DNA of 64,000 bases from Allobosea sp. OK403 (GTDB taxonomy: Bacteria > Pseudomonadota > Alphaproteobacteria > Rhizobiales > Beijerinckiaceae). The notes under the pieces were generated by a model. The model worked only from the letters and a program-made list of their open reading frames with translations. It did not search any database and was not told the DNA's origin. The stretch lies in the NCBI RefSeq assembly GCF_900113835.1, contig NZ_FOQV01000004.1:124001-188000 (forward strand), read 5' to 3'. Made by a program: the position numbers and the translations under genes. Positions 16,702 to 27,023 of this stretch are shown piece by piece (position 1 is the stretch's first letter; every line of letters starts with the position of its first letter).

Positions 16702-16860
16702 CTTATTTGATCTCACACCAGTTCGCTTCGCTCACGGCCCCGATGGGGCGGCCTCTCTCGGTCAGTGAAGCTGCACCGCCGCGGGAGACCCGCGACGGCG
16801 CCTGATGCAATCGTGCACGGAACGCTGCTATCGGCCCAAGACCATCAGCTTAGAAGACCC

Positions 16861-17067
16861 TCAGCTTGGGTTGACCTGCCGAAATTGTATCTTGCCTACC
16901 GGTAGAACGACCGGCAGCCCTTCGCTGACCAGAATGCGCTCTTTCCTGCCGTCCGGCAGGACACGCAAAACGCCGTCGGACTCATCGAGGAAATAGGCCG
17001 GAATGCCCGCTTCGCGCGCTTTCTCGACCGATTTGCACCGGAACTCCCTCAGTCTCTCGTGGAGCAT
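16861..17067 (-). CDS. Small uncharacterised protein
   Basis: A 68-residue protein starting MLHERLREFRCKSVEKAREA, then EAGIPAYFLDESDGVLRVLP and GRKERILVSEGLPVV. The start at 17067 has GGAGGG at good spacing on the minus strand (a second ATG lies at 17070). The alternating charged helix and short strands look like a genuine soluble protein; a longer in-frame upstream reading lacks coding character. No family is recognised. It lies downstream of, and in the same direction as, a small secreted protein. Confidence 0.6.
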   Translation of the reverse strand: MLHERLREFRCKSVEKAREAGIPAYFLDESDGVLRVLPDGRKERILVSEGLPVVLPVGKIQFRQVNPS

Positions 17068-17143
17068 CATATCCCTCCGCCAAGTGACCCCTTTGGATGA
17101 GAGATAGTCCGCTGCTCGGCTTCTGCAAGCGGCGCGCTCGGTC

Positions 17144-17563
17144 TTATCGAACAACCTGGCCCCGCGCCCGCCCGCCAGTCGGCATACGACATGAGCATCC
17201 GGTTCCGACAGGCGCTGGGCTCGCCAGAACGCAAACCCTTCGCTCGCTCTGGCAGCGACGACCGAGCCGCGGAGCTTGGTTTGTCTCGGCGCCGAAATAC
17301 CCCAGCGATTGCGGGCGCCCATAGGGGCCGATGTCGCGGCGGCCGTAATCGATCGGCGGCCCCGCACCGGGAATGCCGCCTCCATCCGAGTGCAATCGGA
17401 GATCGGGCACATTATCGGTGATCGAGGGCGGACCGAGACCGCGCCGAGGACCATCGGGCGTGAGCGGGCCATTGCCTGGCGTCCCGACAAGCTGCGCAGT
17501 CGCTGGAAGCGCGGCGAGCAGCGCCATCGTCAGCGACAGCACCAGTGCAGGCCTCAGCCTCAT
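17144..17563 (-). CDS. Small secreted protein with C-terminal cysteine cluster
   Basis: A 139-residue protein with a clear Sec signal peptide (MRLRPALVLSLTMALLAALPATAQ), a Gly/Pro-rich low-complexity middle (GNGPLTPDGPRRGLGPP), and a C-terminal segment CQSERRVCVLASPAPVGTGC containing four cysteines with the C-S-C pair just after it. Similar short exported proteins with a V-G-T-x-C-x-C tail are seen in Hyphomicrobiales, function unknown. Predicted periplasmic, with probable disulfides. Divergent from the M29 peptidase. Confidence 0.65.
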   Translation of the reverse strand: MRLRPALVLSLTMALLAALPATAQLVGTPGNGPLTPDGPRRGLGPPSITDNVPDLRLHSDGGGIPGAGPPIDYGRRDIGPYGRPQSLGYFGAETNQAPRLGRRCQSERRVCVLASPAPVGTGCSCRMPTGGRARGQVVR

Positions 17564-17860
17564 TGTGCCTCGCTCCGCCCAGCTATTGTTGTCCTCATGC
17601 CGCGCCTCCCGTTTTTCATCCGTCGCCAGAGCCTTCAGCGGTTCCGCCGCCCGGCCTTGCGCTTCCGTTTCGATGGTCATCGCACCGCGCTTCAGGTGGC
17701 CGAAGGCGCAACGCATCAGCAAGGTGCTTGATCCGGCGCTCACGCGCTTTTCATCGCAGCGCCGCCTTTCAGCCACCGGCCGGGGCTCGGCGAGGTTGAC
17801 CCGGCGGCGATTTCCGCGAGCAATGGGCGCCTTGCCCGAATCTGAGCCGGACCATCTCCC

Positions 17861-19117
17861 ATGACCTTGCACCAGCCCGCCACCTCTCCCGCGATCGACC
17901 CCGTGAAGCTCGACAAGCTCGCCGAAGTCGCCATCCGGGTCGGGCTCAATCTGCAGCCTGGCCAGGATCTGTTCCTGACGGCGCCGATCGCCGCGCTGCC
18001 GCTGGTGCGCCGCATCGCCGAGCATGCCTACAAGGCCGGCGCCGGCCTCGTGACGCCGATCTTCTCGGATGAGGAGATCACGCTGGCGCGCTACCGCTTC
18101 GCGCCCGATGAGAGCTTCGACCGTGCCGCCGGCTGGCTCCATGAGGGCGTGGCAAAAGCCTTCGCCAACAATACGGCGCGGCTCGCCGTCGTCGGCGACA
18201 ATCCGATGCTGCTCTCGGGCGAGGACGCAGCCAAGGTCTCGCGCGCCAGCAAGGCCAACTCCATCGCCTATCGCCCGGCCCTGGAGAAGATCACCGGCTT
18301 CGACATCAACTGGAACATCCTCGCCTATCCCAGCGCCTCCTGGGCCAGGCAGGTCTTTCCCGATGATGCTGAGGAGATCGCTGTCGCCAAGCTCGCCGAC
18401 GCCATCTTCGCGGCCTCGCGGGTCGATCTCGACGATCCGATCGCGGCATGGACTGCCCATAACGCCGCGCTGCGCAGCCGCAGGGAATGGCTCAACGGGC
18501 AGCGCTTCCAGGCGCTTCGCTTCCGCGGGCCCGGCACGGATCTGACGGTTGGGCTGGCCGACGGCCATGAATGGCAGGGCGGCTCCTCCACCGCCAAGAA
18601 CGGCGTCACCTGCAACGCCAATATCCCCACCGAAGAGGTCTTCACCACGCCTCATGCCCGGCGCGTCCAGGGTCATGTCTCCAGCACCAAGCCGCTCTCC
18701 TATCAGGGCACGCTGATCGACAATATCGCGGTGCGCTTCGAGGAAGGCCGCATCGTCGAGGCCAAGGCCACGCGCGGCGAGGAGGTCCTGAACAAGGTGC
18801 TCGATACCGATGACGGCTCGCGCCGCCTCGGCGAGGTCGCCCTGGTGCCGCATTCCTCGCCGATCTCGAAAAGCGGGCTGCTGTTCTTCAACACGCTCTT
18901 CGACGAGAACGCCGCCTGCCATATCGCGCTCGGCCAGTGCTATTCGAAATGCTTCATCGACGGCGCGAAGCTGACACCGGAGCAGATCGCCGAGCAGGGC
19001 GGCAATAAGAGCTTCATTCATATCGACTGGATGATTGGCTCGGACCAGATCGACATCGACGGCCTCAGCGCCGACGGCAGCGCGGTGCCGGTCTTCAGAC
19101 GAGGCGAATGGGCGTAA
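17861..19117 (+). CDS. M29 family aminopeptidase
   Basis: A 418-residue metallopeptidase of the thermophilic aminopeptidase (AmpS/PepS, M29) family. Candidate ligands for the two-metal site are Glu258/259 (NIPTEEVFTTPH), Glu325 and His331 (GEVALVPHSSPIS), His354 (NAACHIALG), and the His/Asp pair in FIHIDWMIGS. Cytoplasmic; removes N-terminal residues from short peptides, with cobalt or other divalent metals in studied members. The start is an ATG following CCATCTCCC; a divergent small secreted gene lies about 300 bp upstream. The 17564-17860 spacer shows nothing else. Confidence 0.92.
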   Translation: MTLHQPATSPAIDPVKLDKLAEVAIRVGLNLQPGQDLFLTAPIAALPLVRRIAEHAYKAGAGLVTPIFSDEEITLARYRFAPDESFDRAAGWLHEGVAKAFANNTARLAVVGDNPMLLSGEDAAKVSRASKANSIAYRPALEKITGFDINWNILAYPSASWARQVFPDDAEEIAVAKLADAIFAASRVDLDDPIAAWTAHNAALRSRREWLNGQRFQALRFRGPGTDLTVGLADGHEWQGGSSTAKNGVTCNANIPTEEVFTTPHARRVQGHVSSTKPLSYQGTLIDNIAVRFEEGRIVEAKATRGEEVLNKVLDTDDGSRRLGEVALVPHSSPISKSGLLFFNTLFDENAACHIALGQCYSKCFIDGAKLTPEQIAEQGGNKSFIHIDWMIGSDQIDIDGLSADGSAVPVFRRGEWA

Positions 19118-19200
19118 GCCGCCCCGACCTGTTCGGAGACTGTTTGGACACGTCCTGAGCCCTCATCTTGAGGGCTTCCGATCGCTTGAATCCCCCGCGC

Positions 19201-19370
19201 CGTCATTCCGGACAAGCCGCGTTAGCGGCGCAGATCCGGAATCCATCGTAGGGCGTCATTCTCGGGCTTGCCCCGAGAATCTCACGACCAGCTGGCTGAA
19301 ATCAGAGATGGTCGGGTCAAGCCCGACCATGACGCGCGCCGTCATCCCGGATCGAAGCGGAGTTTCCAAA
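19201..19370. repeat. Family C palindromic repeat cluster, copy 1
   Basis: CGTCATTCCGGAC at the left, GGCGTCATTCTCGGGCTTGC in the middle, GGTCGGGTCAAGCCCGACC hairpin and GCCGTCATCCCGGATCG at the right. The cluster fills the convergent gap between the M29 peptidase and the Lrp gene. Confidence 0.7.
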
Positions 19371-19376
19371 CAGCGC

Positions 19377-19871
19377 TCAGCGCATCTGCAGCGGGTCGAC
19401 CGAGATGGCGCGCTTCAGCGCCCTCAATCCGAAGGTCGTCCGCGTCTGCCTAATGCCGGGCAGGCGATAAAGCGTTTCGCGCAGGAAGCGCTCGTAATGG
19501 TCGGTGCCGCTGACCACGACCTTGACCAGAAAATCATAGTCGCCGGTGACGAGATAGGCCTCGATGACCTCGGGCGTCCGCGCCAGCGCCTCGCCGAACA
19601 GGTCGAGCACCTTGTCGTCATGCTTGTCGAGCGTCACCTCGACGAAGACGGTGTTGCTGAGCCCGAGCGCGCCGTGGTTGAGCACCGCGACATAGTTCTC
19701 GATGACGCCGCTCTCCTCGAGCCGCTTGACCCGCGTCCAGCAGGGCGAGGGCGAAAGCCCGACCTTCTCGGCCAGCGCCTGCGTGGTCAGGCGCCCATCG
19801 GCCCGCAGCGCCGACAGGATCCGCCTGTCGATGGCGTCGAGATCGTCAGGACGTTTGGGTTTCGCAGCCAT
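19377..19871 (-). CDS. Lrp/AsnC family regulator, probable bkd activator
   Basis: A 164-residue Lrp-type protein. The N-terminal helix-turn-helix is at about 10-60 (DLDAIDRRILSALRADGRLT, then QALAEKVGLSPSPCWTRVKR) and the ligand-binding RAM domain covers the C-terminal half (VTGDYDFLVKVVVSGTDHYE). It is divergent from a branched-chain 2-oxoacid dehydrogenase operon, exactly where Pseudomonas has bkdR, an Lrp-type activator responding to branched-chain amino acids. The role is inferred from position and family. Paired inverted repeats occupy the promoter region. Confidence 0.9.
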   Translation of the reverse strand: MAAKPKRPDDLDAIDRRILSALRADGRLTTQALAEKVGLSPSPCWTRVKRLEESGVIENYVAVLNHGALGLSNTVFVEVTLDKHDDKVLDLFGEALARTPEVIEAYLVTGDYDFLVKVVVSGTDHYERFLRETLYRLPGIRQTRTTFGLRALKRAISVDPLQMR

Positions 19872-19880
19872 CGGGAATCC

Positions 19881-19925
19881 ATTCTGTCAGAATCGCAATT
19901 TACAGAAGATCATTCCGCTAGAATG
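19881..19925. promoter_or_regulatory. Paired operator-like sites between lrp-type gene and bkd operon
   Basis: ATTCT-GTC-AGAAT (19881-19893) is a perfect dyad, and CATTC-CGCTA-GAATG (19911-19925) is a second perfect dyad with the 5-5-5 layout of Lrp sites. Their centres are 31 bp apart, about three helical turns. The 352-base gap 19872-20223 otherwise holds the bkd leader and one doubtful short ORF. Confidence 0.5.
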
Positions 19926-20169
19926 CCATAACACAGGTATTTACGGGAGGTTTCTTTTCCTGGGACGGGCTAGCCTTTTGTCCAAGGGAGAGAGCGGTGA
20001 CGAAGCGCACGCAGAGGCGGATCGTGATCAAGGAACCGGCCGGCAGCGCTGCCGAAGCCGCGTTTTGCGCTGTCGTCTCATCCGTTCAGCCCATCCCGCT
20101 CGCCATGCCCGCGCCACGCCGCCGCGTCGCGCCGGTCGCCGTGGACATCGGCCGTGAGCGGGCGTTTGA

Positions 20170-21471
<1,302 letters not shown>

Positions 21472-21499
21472 GATGGTTGCTTCGCGTCGTCTCCCTCGC

Positions 21500-21592
21500 C
21501 GTCATGCTCGCCCTTGTGGCGAGCATCCACGTCTTGAACGCCACATTCGCCTAGGGAAGACGTGGATGGTCGGCACAAGGCCGACCATGACG
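21500..21592. repeat. Family C-type palindrome inside the bkd operon
   Basis: GTCATGCTCGCCC at the left and GGCCGACCATGACG at the right, with internal TCCACGTCTTGAACG / GGAAGACGTGGA pairing. It lies between bkdA1 and bkdA2. Confidence 0.6.
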
Positions 21593-21630
21593 AAATGCTC
21601 CCGCCGCCTCACCGACGGAGGTCTCGTCTA

Positions 21631-22647
21631 ATGGCCCGGATGACGATGATCGAGGCGATCCGCTCAGGCCTGGATGTTTCGATGGGGCGCGACGAGAATG
21701 TCGTGGTCTATGGCGAGGATGTCGGCTTCTTCGGCGGCGTCTTCCGCTGCACCCATGGGCTACAGCAGAAATACGGCGTCAATCGCTGTTTTGACGCGCC
21801 GATCAGCGAGGCCGGCATCGTCGGCACCGCCATCGGCATGGCGGCCTATGGGCTGCGCCCCTGCGTCGAGATCCAGTTCGCCGACTACATGTATCCGGCC
21901 TATGACCAGATCGTCTCGGAAGCGGCGCGGCTGCGCTACCGCTCGGCCGGCGATTTTACCTGCCCGTTGGTCATCCGCATGCCGACCGGCGGCGGCATCT
22001 TCGGCGGGCAGACCCACAGCCAGAGCCCCGAAGCGCTCTTCACCCATGTCTCGGGCCTGAAGACCGTGGTGCCGTCCAACCCCTATGACGCCAAGGGCCT
22101 GCTGATCGCGGCGATCGAGGATCCGGATCCCGTGATCTTCCTCGAGCCGAAGCGGCTCTATAACGGCCCCTTCGACGGCCATCACGACCGGCCGGTAACG
22201 CCCTGGTCGAAGCATGATCTGGGCGAGGTGCCCGACGGGCATTTCGCCCTGCCGCTCGGCAAGGCCGCGATCCGCCGCGAGGGCGCAGCCGTCACCATCG
22301 TGACCTATGGCACCATGGTCCATGTCGCGCTCGCCGCCGTCGAGGAGAGCGGCATCGATGCAGAGGTGATCGACCTGCGCACGCTGCTGCCGCTCGACCT
22401 CGACGCGATCCTGGCCTCGGTCCAGAAGACCGGCCGCTGCATCGTGCTGCATGAGGCGACGCTGACATCGGGATTTGGCGCGGAGCTGACCGCGCTGGTT
22501 CAGGAGCACTGCTTCTACCATCTCGAAGCGCCGATCATGCGCGTCACCGGCTGGGATACGCCCTATCCGCACGCCCAGGAATGGGACTACTTCCCCGGCC
22601 CGGCCCGCGTCGGGGCGGCCCTTCGCCAGATCATGGAGAGCCGCTGA
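21631..22647 (+). CDS. bkdA2: Branched-chain 2-oxoacid dehydrogenase E1 beta subunit
   Basis: A 338-residue transketolase-type subunit. Typical strings are VVYGEDVGFFGGVFR, FDAPISEAGIVGTAIGMA, EIQFADYMYPAYDQIVSEAA and LPLDLDAILASVQKTGR. It pairs with E1 alpha to form the ThDP active site. The ATG at 21631 starts the family-conserved MARMTMIEAI; the in-frame upstream reading crosses the repeat and is rejected. The stop overlaps the E2 start by one base (TGATG). Confidence 0.95.
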   Translation: MARMTMIEAIRSGLDVSMGRDENVVVYGEDVGFFGGVFRCTHGLQQKYGVNRCFDAPISEAGIVGTAIGMAAYGLRPCVEIQFADYMYPAYDQIVSEAARLRYRSAGDFTCPLVIRMPTGGGIFGGQTHSQSPEALFTHVSGLKTVVPSNPYDAKGLLIAAIEDPDPVIFLEPKRLYNGPFDGHHDRPVTPWSKHDLGEVPDGHFALPLGKAAIRREGAAVTIVTYGTMVHVALAAVEESGIDAEVIDLRTLLPLDLDAILASVQKTGRCIVLHEATLTSGFGAELTALVQEHCFYHLEAPIMRVTGWDTPYPHAQEWDYFPGPARVGAALRQIMESR

Positions 22648-23996
22648 TGGCCGAGCGCATCATCAAGCTGCCCGATGTCGGCGAGGGCATCGCCGAAGCG
22701 GAACTGGTCGAATGGCACGTCAAAATCGGCGACATCATCCGCGAGGACGACCTGCTCGCCGCCGTGATGACCGACAAGGCAACGGTGGAGATCCCCTCCC
22801 CCGTCGACGGGGAGGTCACCTGGATCGGCGCCGAAATCGGCGACACCGTCGCAATCGGCTCGGCCCTGGTGAAGCTCAAGGTCGCGGGCGCAGCCGGGGC
22901 GGAGGAGCCAGCGGCCGAGCCCGAAGCGCCCAAGGAAGCACCCAAGCCCGCCTCAAAGCCAGTCGCAGCGGCCGAAGCCCCGGCTGCGAAAGCCGAAGCG
23001 CCTAAAACCGAAGCACAAAAACCCGCACCAACCGTCGAGCCGCCCAAGGCGATGACGGTGCCAAAGCCGACGCGCGGCGTGGTCCAGGCGACCGCTCAAG
23101 ACCCCGCGCCGCGTCGCGCGCCCGGCGAAAAGCCGCTCGCTTCGCCGGCCGTACGCCTGAAAGCGCGCGAGGCCGGCATCGATCTGCGCCAGCTCTCCGG
23201 CACAGGCCCCGCCGGGCGCATCCTGCATGAGGATCTCGACGCGTTCCTGCTGCGCGGCCCCGAGGCCGAGCGCGCGCCTGGCCTGTCCCAGAAGAGTGCC
23301 GTCACCGACATCAAGGTCGTCGGCCTCAGGCGCAAGATCGCCGAGAAGATGGCGCTGTCGAAATCGCGCATCCCGCACATCACCATCGTCGAGGAGATCA
23401 ACGTCACCCCGCTCGAGGATTTGCGCGCGACGTTGAACAAAAAGCCTGCGCCCGAACGCCCGAAGCTGACCTTGCTGCCTTTCCTGATGCGAGCGATGGT
23501 GAAGGCGATCTCGGAGCAGCCGAACCTCAACGCGCTCTATGACGACGATGCCGGCGTCATCCACCAGCATGCCGGCATCCATATCGGCATCGCGACGCAG
23601 ACGCCGACGGGGCTGATGGTGCCGGTGGTCAAGCATGCCGAGGCGCGCGACATCTGGGGCTGCGGCATCGAACTCAACCGCATCACTGAGCGGGCGCGGG
23701 ACGGCACCGCGACGCGTGACGAGCTCACCGGCTCGACCATCACCATCACCTCGCTCGGCGCGCTCGGCGGCATCGCGACGACACCGGTGATCAACCATCC
23801 GGAAGTCGCGATCGTCGGCGTCAACAAGATGATGATCCGACCGGTCTGGGACGGCACCACCTTCGTGCCGCGCAAGATGATGAACCTGTCGTCGAGCTTC
23901 GACCACCGCGTCGTCGATGGCTGGGACGCCGCCGTCTTCGTGCAGCGCCTCAAGGAGCTGCTGGAGAATCCGGCCACGCTGTTCATCGATGTCTGA
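22647..23996 (+). CDS. bkdB: Branched-chain 2-oxoacid dehydrogenase E2 (lipoamide acyltransferase)
   Basis: A 449-residue protein in three parts. An N-terminal lipoyl domain carries the lipoylated lysine at about residue 44 in VMTDKATVEIPSP. An Ala/Pro/Lys-rich linker follows (about 85-165), then a peripheral-subunit-binding domain (ASPAVRLKAREAGIDLRQLS). The C-terminal catalytic core ends with SSSFDHRVVDGWDAA, containing the His/Asp acyltransfer residues. It transfers branched acyl groups from lipoamide to CoA. Confidence 0.95.
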   Translation: MAERIIKLPDVGEGIAEAELVEWHVKIGDIIREDDLLAAVMTDKATVEIPSPVDGEVTWIGAEIGDTVAIGSALVKLKVAGAAGAEEPAAEPEAPKEAPKPASKPVAAAEAPAAKAEAPKTEAQKPAPTVEPPKAMTVPKPTRGVVQATAQDPAPRRAPGEKPLASPAVRLKAREAGIDLRQLSGTGPAGRILHEDLDAFLLRGPEAERAPGLSQKSAVTDIKVVGLRRKIAEKMALSKSRIPHITIVEEINVTPLEDLRATLNKKPAPERPKLTLLPFLMRAMVKAISEQPNLNALYDDDAGVIHQHAGIHIGIATQTPTGLMVPVVKHAEARDIWGCGIELNRITERARDGTATRDELTGSTITITSLGALGGIATTPVINHPEVAIVGVNKMMIRPVWDGTTFVPRKMMNLSSSFDHRVVDGWDAAVFVQRLKELLENPATLFIDV

Positions 23997-24026
23997 AGTG
24001 TCCGGACGACGCGCAAGAACCTCCGC

Positions 24027-24131
24027 GTCGTCCCGGGCGGGCGCAGCTCGACCCGGGACCCATGCCGGAGCATTGCCGAACTATGCTCAGGCATGGGTCC
24101 CGGATCTCCGCTTCGCTGCGTCCGGGACGAC
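24027..24131. repeat. Family C palindrome between bkdB and lpdV
   Basis: Starts GTCGTCCCGGGCGGG and ends CGTCCGGGACGAC; GACCCGGGACCCATGCC and GGCATGGGTCCCGG form the inner stem. It lies inside the operon spacer and is related to 48066-48175. Confidence 0.75.
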
Positions 24132-24179
24132 CCTGTGGTTCAGGTGCAAAACAGTTCGAGTGCAGGTGGAGAACAGGCC

Positions 24180-25577
24180 ATGACAGAAATCACCTGCAAG
24201 CTGCTCGTCATCGGCGCCGGTCCCGGCGGCTATGTCTGCGCCATCCGCGCCGGCCAGCTCGGCCTCGACACCGTCATCGTCGAGAGCACCAAGCTCGGCG
24301 GCAGCTGCCTGAATGTCGGCTGCATTCCGTCCAAGGCGATGATCCATGTCGCCGAGGAATTCGAGAAGGCAGCCCATGCCGCCGCCGGCAAGACCCCCTT
24401 CGGCCTCACGGCCTCGGCTCCCAAGCTCGACCTGAAGCAGGCCGTGGCTTGGAAGGACGGTATCGTCCAGCGCCTCAACAACGGCGTCGCCGCGCTTCTG
24501 CGCAAGTCCAAGGTCAAGATCGTCCATGGCCGCGCCCGCTTCCGCGACGGCAAGACCGTCATCGTCGAGACCGAGACCGGGCCGCGAACGATCAAGGCCG
24601 AGACGATCGTGATCGCGACGGGGTCGGCTCCGGTCGAACTGCCCTTCCTGCCCTTCGGCGGCAATGTCATCTCCTCGACCGGCGCGCTGGCGCTGACCGA
24701 GGTTCCCAAGCGGCTCGCCGTGGTCGGCGGCGGCTATATCGGGCTGGAACTCGGCACCGCCTTCGCCAAGCTCGGCACGAAAGTCACGGTCGTCGAGGCT
24801 CAGGCAAGCATCCTGCCGCTCTATGACGCCGAACTGACTACGCCCGTCGCCAAGCACCTCGCCAGCCTCGGCGTCGAGGTCCTGCTCGGCGCGAAAGCCC
24901 GCGGCATGACGCCAAAGGGCGACGCGGTGCTCATCGAAACCGCTGCGGGTGAAGAAAAGCGCATCGAAGCCGACCAGGTCCTCGTCACGGTCGGCCGGGC
25001 GCCGGTCACCAACGGGCTCGGCCTCGAGGAACTCGTGCTCGACATGGATGGCCGCTTCATCCGCATCGGCGAGCGCTGCGAGACCTCGATGCGCGGCATC
25101 CATGCCATCGGCGACGTCACCGGCGAGCCGATGCTTGCGCATCGCGCCATGGCCCAGGGCGAGATGGTGGCCGAGATCGCCGCCGGGCTGCCGCGCGCCT
25201 GGGACAAGCGCTGCATTCCGGCGGTCTGCTTCACCGACCCCGAGATCGTCTCGGTCGGGCCCTCGCCGGAGGAGGCCAGCAAGGCCGGGCTCGAGATCAA
25301 GACCGGGAAATTCCCGTTCGCAGCCAATGGGCGAGCCATGACTCGCCATGGAGAGCAGGGTTTTGTCCGCATCGTCGCGCAGGCGCAGACGCAGCTGGTG
25401 CTCGGCATCCAGGCGGTCGGCCAGGGCGTCTCGGAGCTGTCCTCGACCTTCGGCCTCGCCATCGAGATGGGCGCGACGCTGGAGGACATCGCCGGCACGA
25501 TCCACGCCCATCCGACGCTTGGCGAAGCCGTGCAGGAAGCGGCCTTGATGGCGCTGGGTCACGCCATCCACATCTGA
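24180..25577 (+). CDS. lpdV: Dihydrolipoyl dehydrogenase (E3)
   Basis: A 465-residue flavoprotein disulfide reductase. The FAD site ([19 protein letters not shown]) is followed by the redox-active disulfide Cys43-Cys48 in [14 protein letters not shown], an NAD-binding region ([12 protein letters not shown]) and a C-terminal His-x4-Glu pair ([13 protein letters not shown]). It reoxidises E2 dihydrolipoamide. The ATG at 24180 follows AGGTGGAGAACAGGCC; the longer upstream reading crosses a repeat. Last gene of the bkd operon. Confidence 0.95.
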   Translation: MTEITCKLLVIGAGPGGYVCAIRAGQLGLDTVIVESTKLGGSCLNVGCIPSKAMIHVAEEFEKAAHAAAGKTPFGLTASAPKLDLKQAVAWKDGIVQRLNNGVAALLRKSKVKIVHGRARFRDGKTVIVETETGPRTIKAETIVIATGSAPVELPFLPFGGNVISSTGALALTEVPKRLAVVGGGYIGLELGTAFAKLGTKVTVVEAQASILPLYDAELTTPVAKHLASLGVEVLLGAKARGMTPKGDAVLIETAAGEEKRIEADQVLVTVGRAPVTNGLGLEELVLDMDGRFIRIGERCETSMRGIHAIGDVTGEPMLAHRAMAQGEMVAEIAAGLPRAWDKRCIPAVCFTDPEIVSVGPSPEEASKAGLEIKTGKFPFAANGRAMTRHGEQGFVRIVAQAQTQLVLGIQAVGQGVSELSSTFGLAIEMGATLEDIAGTIHAHPTLGEAVQEAALMALGHAIHI

Positions 25578-25685
25578 AAGGCTGTTTGAAACGCCGCGAG
25601 CCCTCATCCTTCGAGACTTACGCCTGCGGCGTTCCTCAGGACGGGGGCCGGTGTCTCCAAATGGCTCTGAGAGCCGGTTTGCGGT

Positions 25686-27023
25686 CTAAAACCGCGCCAT
25701 GCGCCGGTCGATCGCGTCCTGCAGATGATACCAGCCGCTGACGATCGGCAGGAACCAGGGCGTGCCGTTATAGAGCGGCACCTGCGGGAAGGCCGGATCA
25801 TCGAAGGCACAGGCCCGGTTCTGCCGGCCCAGCAGCTTCAGCGCCGATTGATGGCCGAGATAGCTCATCAGTGCGACGCCGTTGCCGTTGCAGCCAATGG
25901 CGAAATCGACGCCGTCGCGGCGGCCCATATGGGCGATCTTGTCGGCGGTCATGCCGACCTTGCCGCTCCAGCAATGCGTGACCTTGTAGCCCGCGAGTTG
26001 CGGCCAGACCTTCAGCATCATCGCATGGAGGCTCAGTGCCGCCTCGCGCTCCGCCATGCTGAACATGCCCGGCCGGCTGCCGAAGAGGATGCGCGTGCCG
26101 TCCGGCGAGGGGCGGCTATAGATCAACTCGCGCTTGCTGTCGGTGATCATGCGCCGGCCGGGATTGATCTCGGCCATGAGCTCGGGCGGCAGCGGCTCGG
26201 TCGCGATCTGATAGCTGCGCACCGGCACGATGCGCTTCTGCAGATAAGGCTGCGCCTTGTCGGTGTAGCCATTCGTGCCGAAGAAGACGTTGCGGGCGCG
26301 GATCATGCCGCGACCGGTCTCGACCATGTGGAAACCGCCCTCGGCCGGGCCGACCTTCAGGACTGGAGCATGCGAACGCAGGGTCGCGCCATTGGCGGCG
26401 GCGAGGTGGCGCAGCGCGCGGTGGTATTTCGCCGGATGAAGCCCGCCATAATCGTCGATGACGATGCCGCCATGATAGAAATCCGTCGCGGTGATCTCGT
26501 GCTGGCGGGCCTTGGGGATGTCGTGGACGGTGACGCCGGTATGCTTCGCCAGGAGTTCGCCCTGACGGCGCAAGCGGTCGTAATGGCTGGGCACATGCGC
26601 ACCGAAATAGCGCCCGAGCACGGCGAGATCGGCATCGAGCCCCTGCTCGCGGATCAATGTCTTGAGATGATCGTAGGAGGCGAGCGAATCCTCCAGCAGC
26701 CGCTCCATCCGCGCTGCATCGACGCCCTTGATCGCGCCGCCGATGACGAGCTTCTGGCCGCTGGAGACCATGCCGCCGGAGCGCGTCGAGGCGCCCGCCC
26801 CCAATTCCTCGGCATCGACCACGGTCACGTCGACGCCGTTGCGCGCAAGCTCGGCTGCAGCCGAAAGCCCGCAATAGCCGGAGCCGACGACGAGCACGTC
26901 GGTCTGCGTCGGCAAGGGATCGCGCGCTGACTCGGGCGGAGCCGCATCCCACCAATAGGGATCGGTGGTGAAGTTCGGCGCCAGCACGCCGGTCTGGTCA
27001 GGCATGGTAGTCTGGTCAGGCAT
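25686..27023 (-). CDS. DAO-type FAD-dependent amino acid/amine oxidoreductase
   Basis: A 445-residue flavoenzyme of the DadA/glycine-oxidase/PuuB-like class. The dinucleotide site is VLVVGSGYCGLSAAAELARN (about 42-61), followed by GAGASTRSGGMVSSGQ and a C-terminal GCNGNGVALMSYLG flavin contact. It probably oxidises a C-N bond in an amino or imino acid. The start at 27023 has GGAGG six bases upstream and overlaps the ATPase stop by eight bases. The first 18 bases are tandemly duplicated with a second ATG at 27005. Last gene of a seven-gene operon. Confidence 0.85.
   Translation of the reverse strand: MPDQTTMPDQTGVLAPNFTTDPYWWDAAPPESARDPLPTQTDVLVVGSGYCGLSAAAELARNGVDVTVVDAEELGAGASTRSGGMVSSGQKLVIGGAIKGVDAARMERLLEDSLASYDHLKTLIREQGLDADLAVLGRYFGAHVPSHYDRLRRQGELLAKHTGVTVHDIPKARQHEITATDFYHGGIVIDDYGGLHPAKYHRALRHLAAANGATLRSHAPVLKVGPAEGGFHMVETGRGMIRARNVFFGTNGYTDKAQPYLQKRIVPVRSYQIATEPLPPELMAEINPGRRMITDSKRELIYSRPSPDGTRILFGSRPGMFSMAEREAALSLHAMMLKVWPQLAGYKVTHCWSGKVGMTADKIAHMGRRDGVDFAIGCNGNGVALMSYLGHQSALKLLGRQNRACAFDDPAFPQVPLYNGTPWFLPIVSGWYHLQDAIDRRMARF

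Noticed and set aside
17564..19021. N-terminal extension of the small secreted protein frame across the M29 gene
   Set aside because: The upstream part is antisense to the peptidase; only the part from 17563 begins with a signal peptide.
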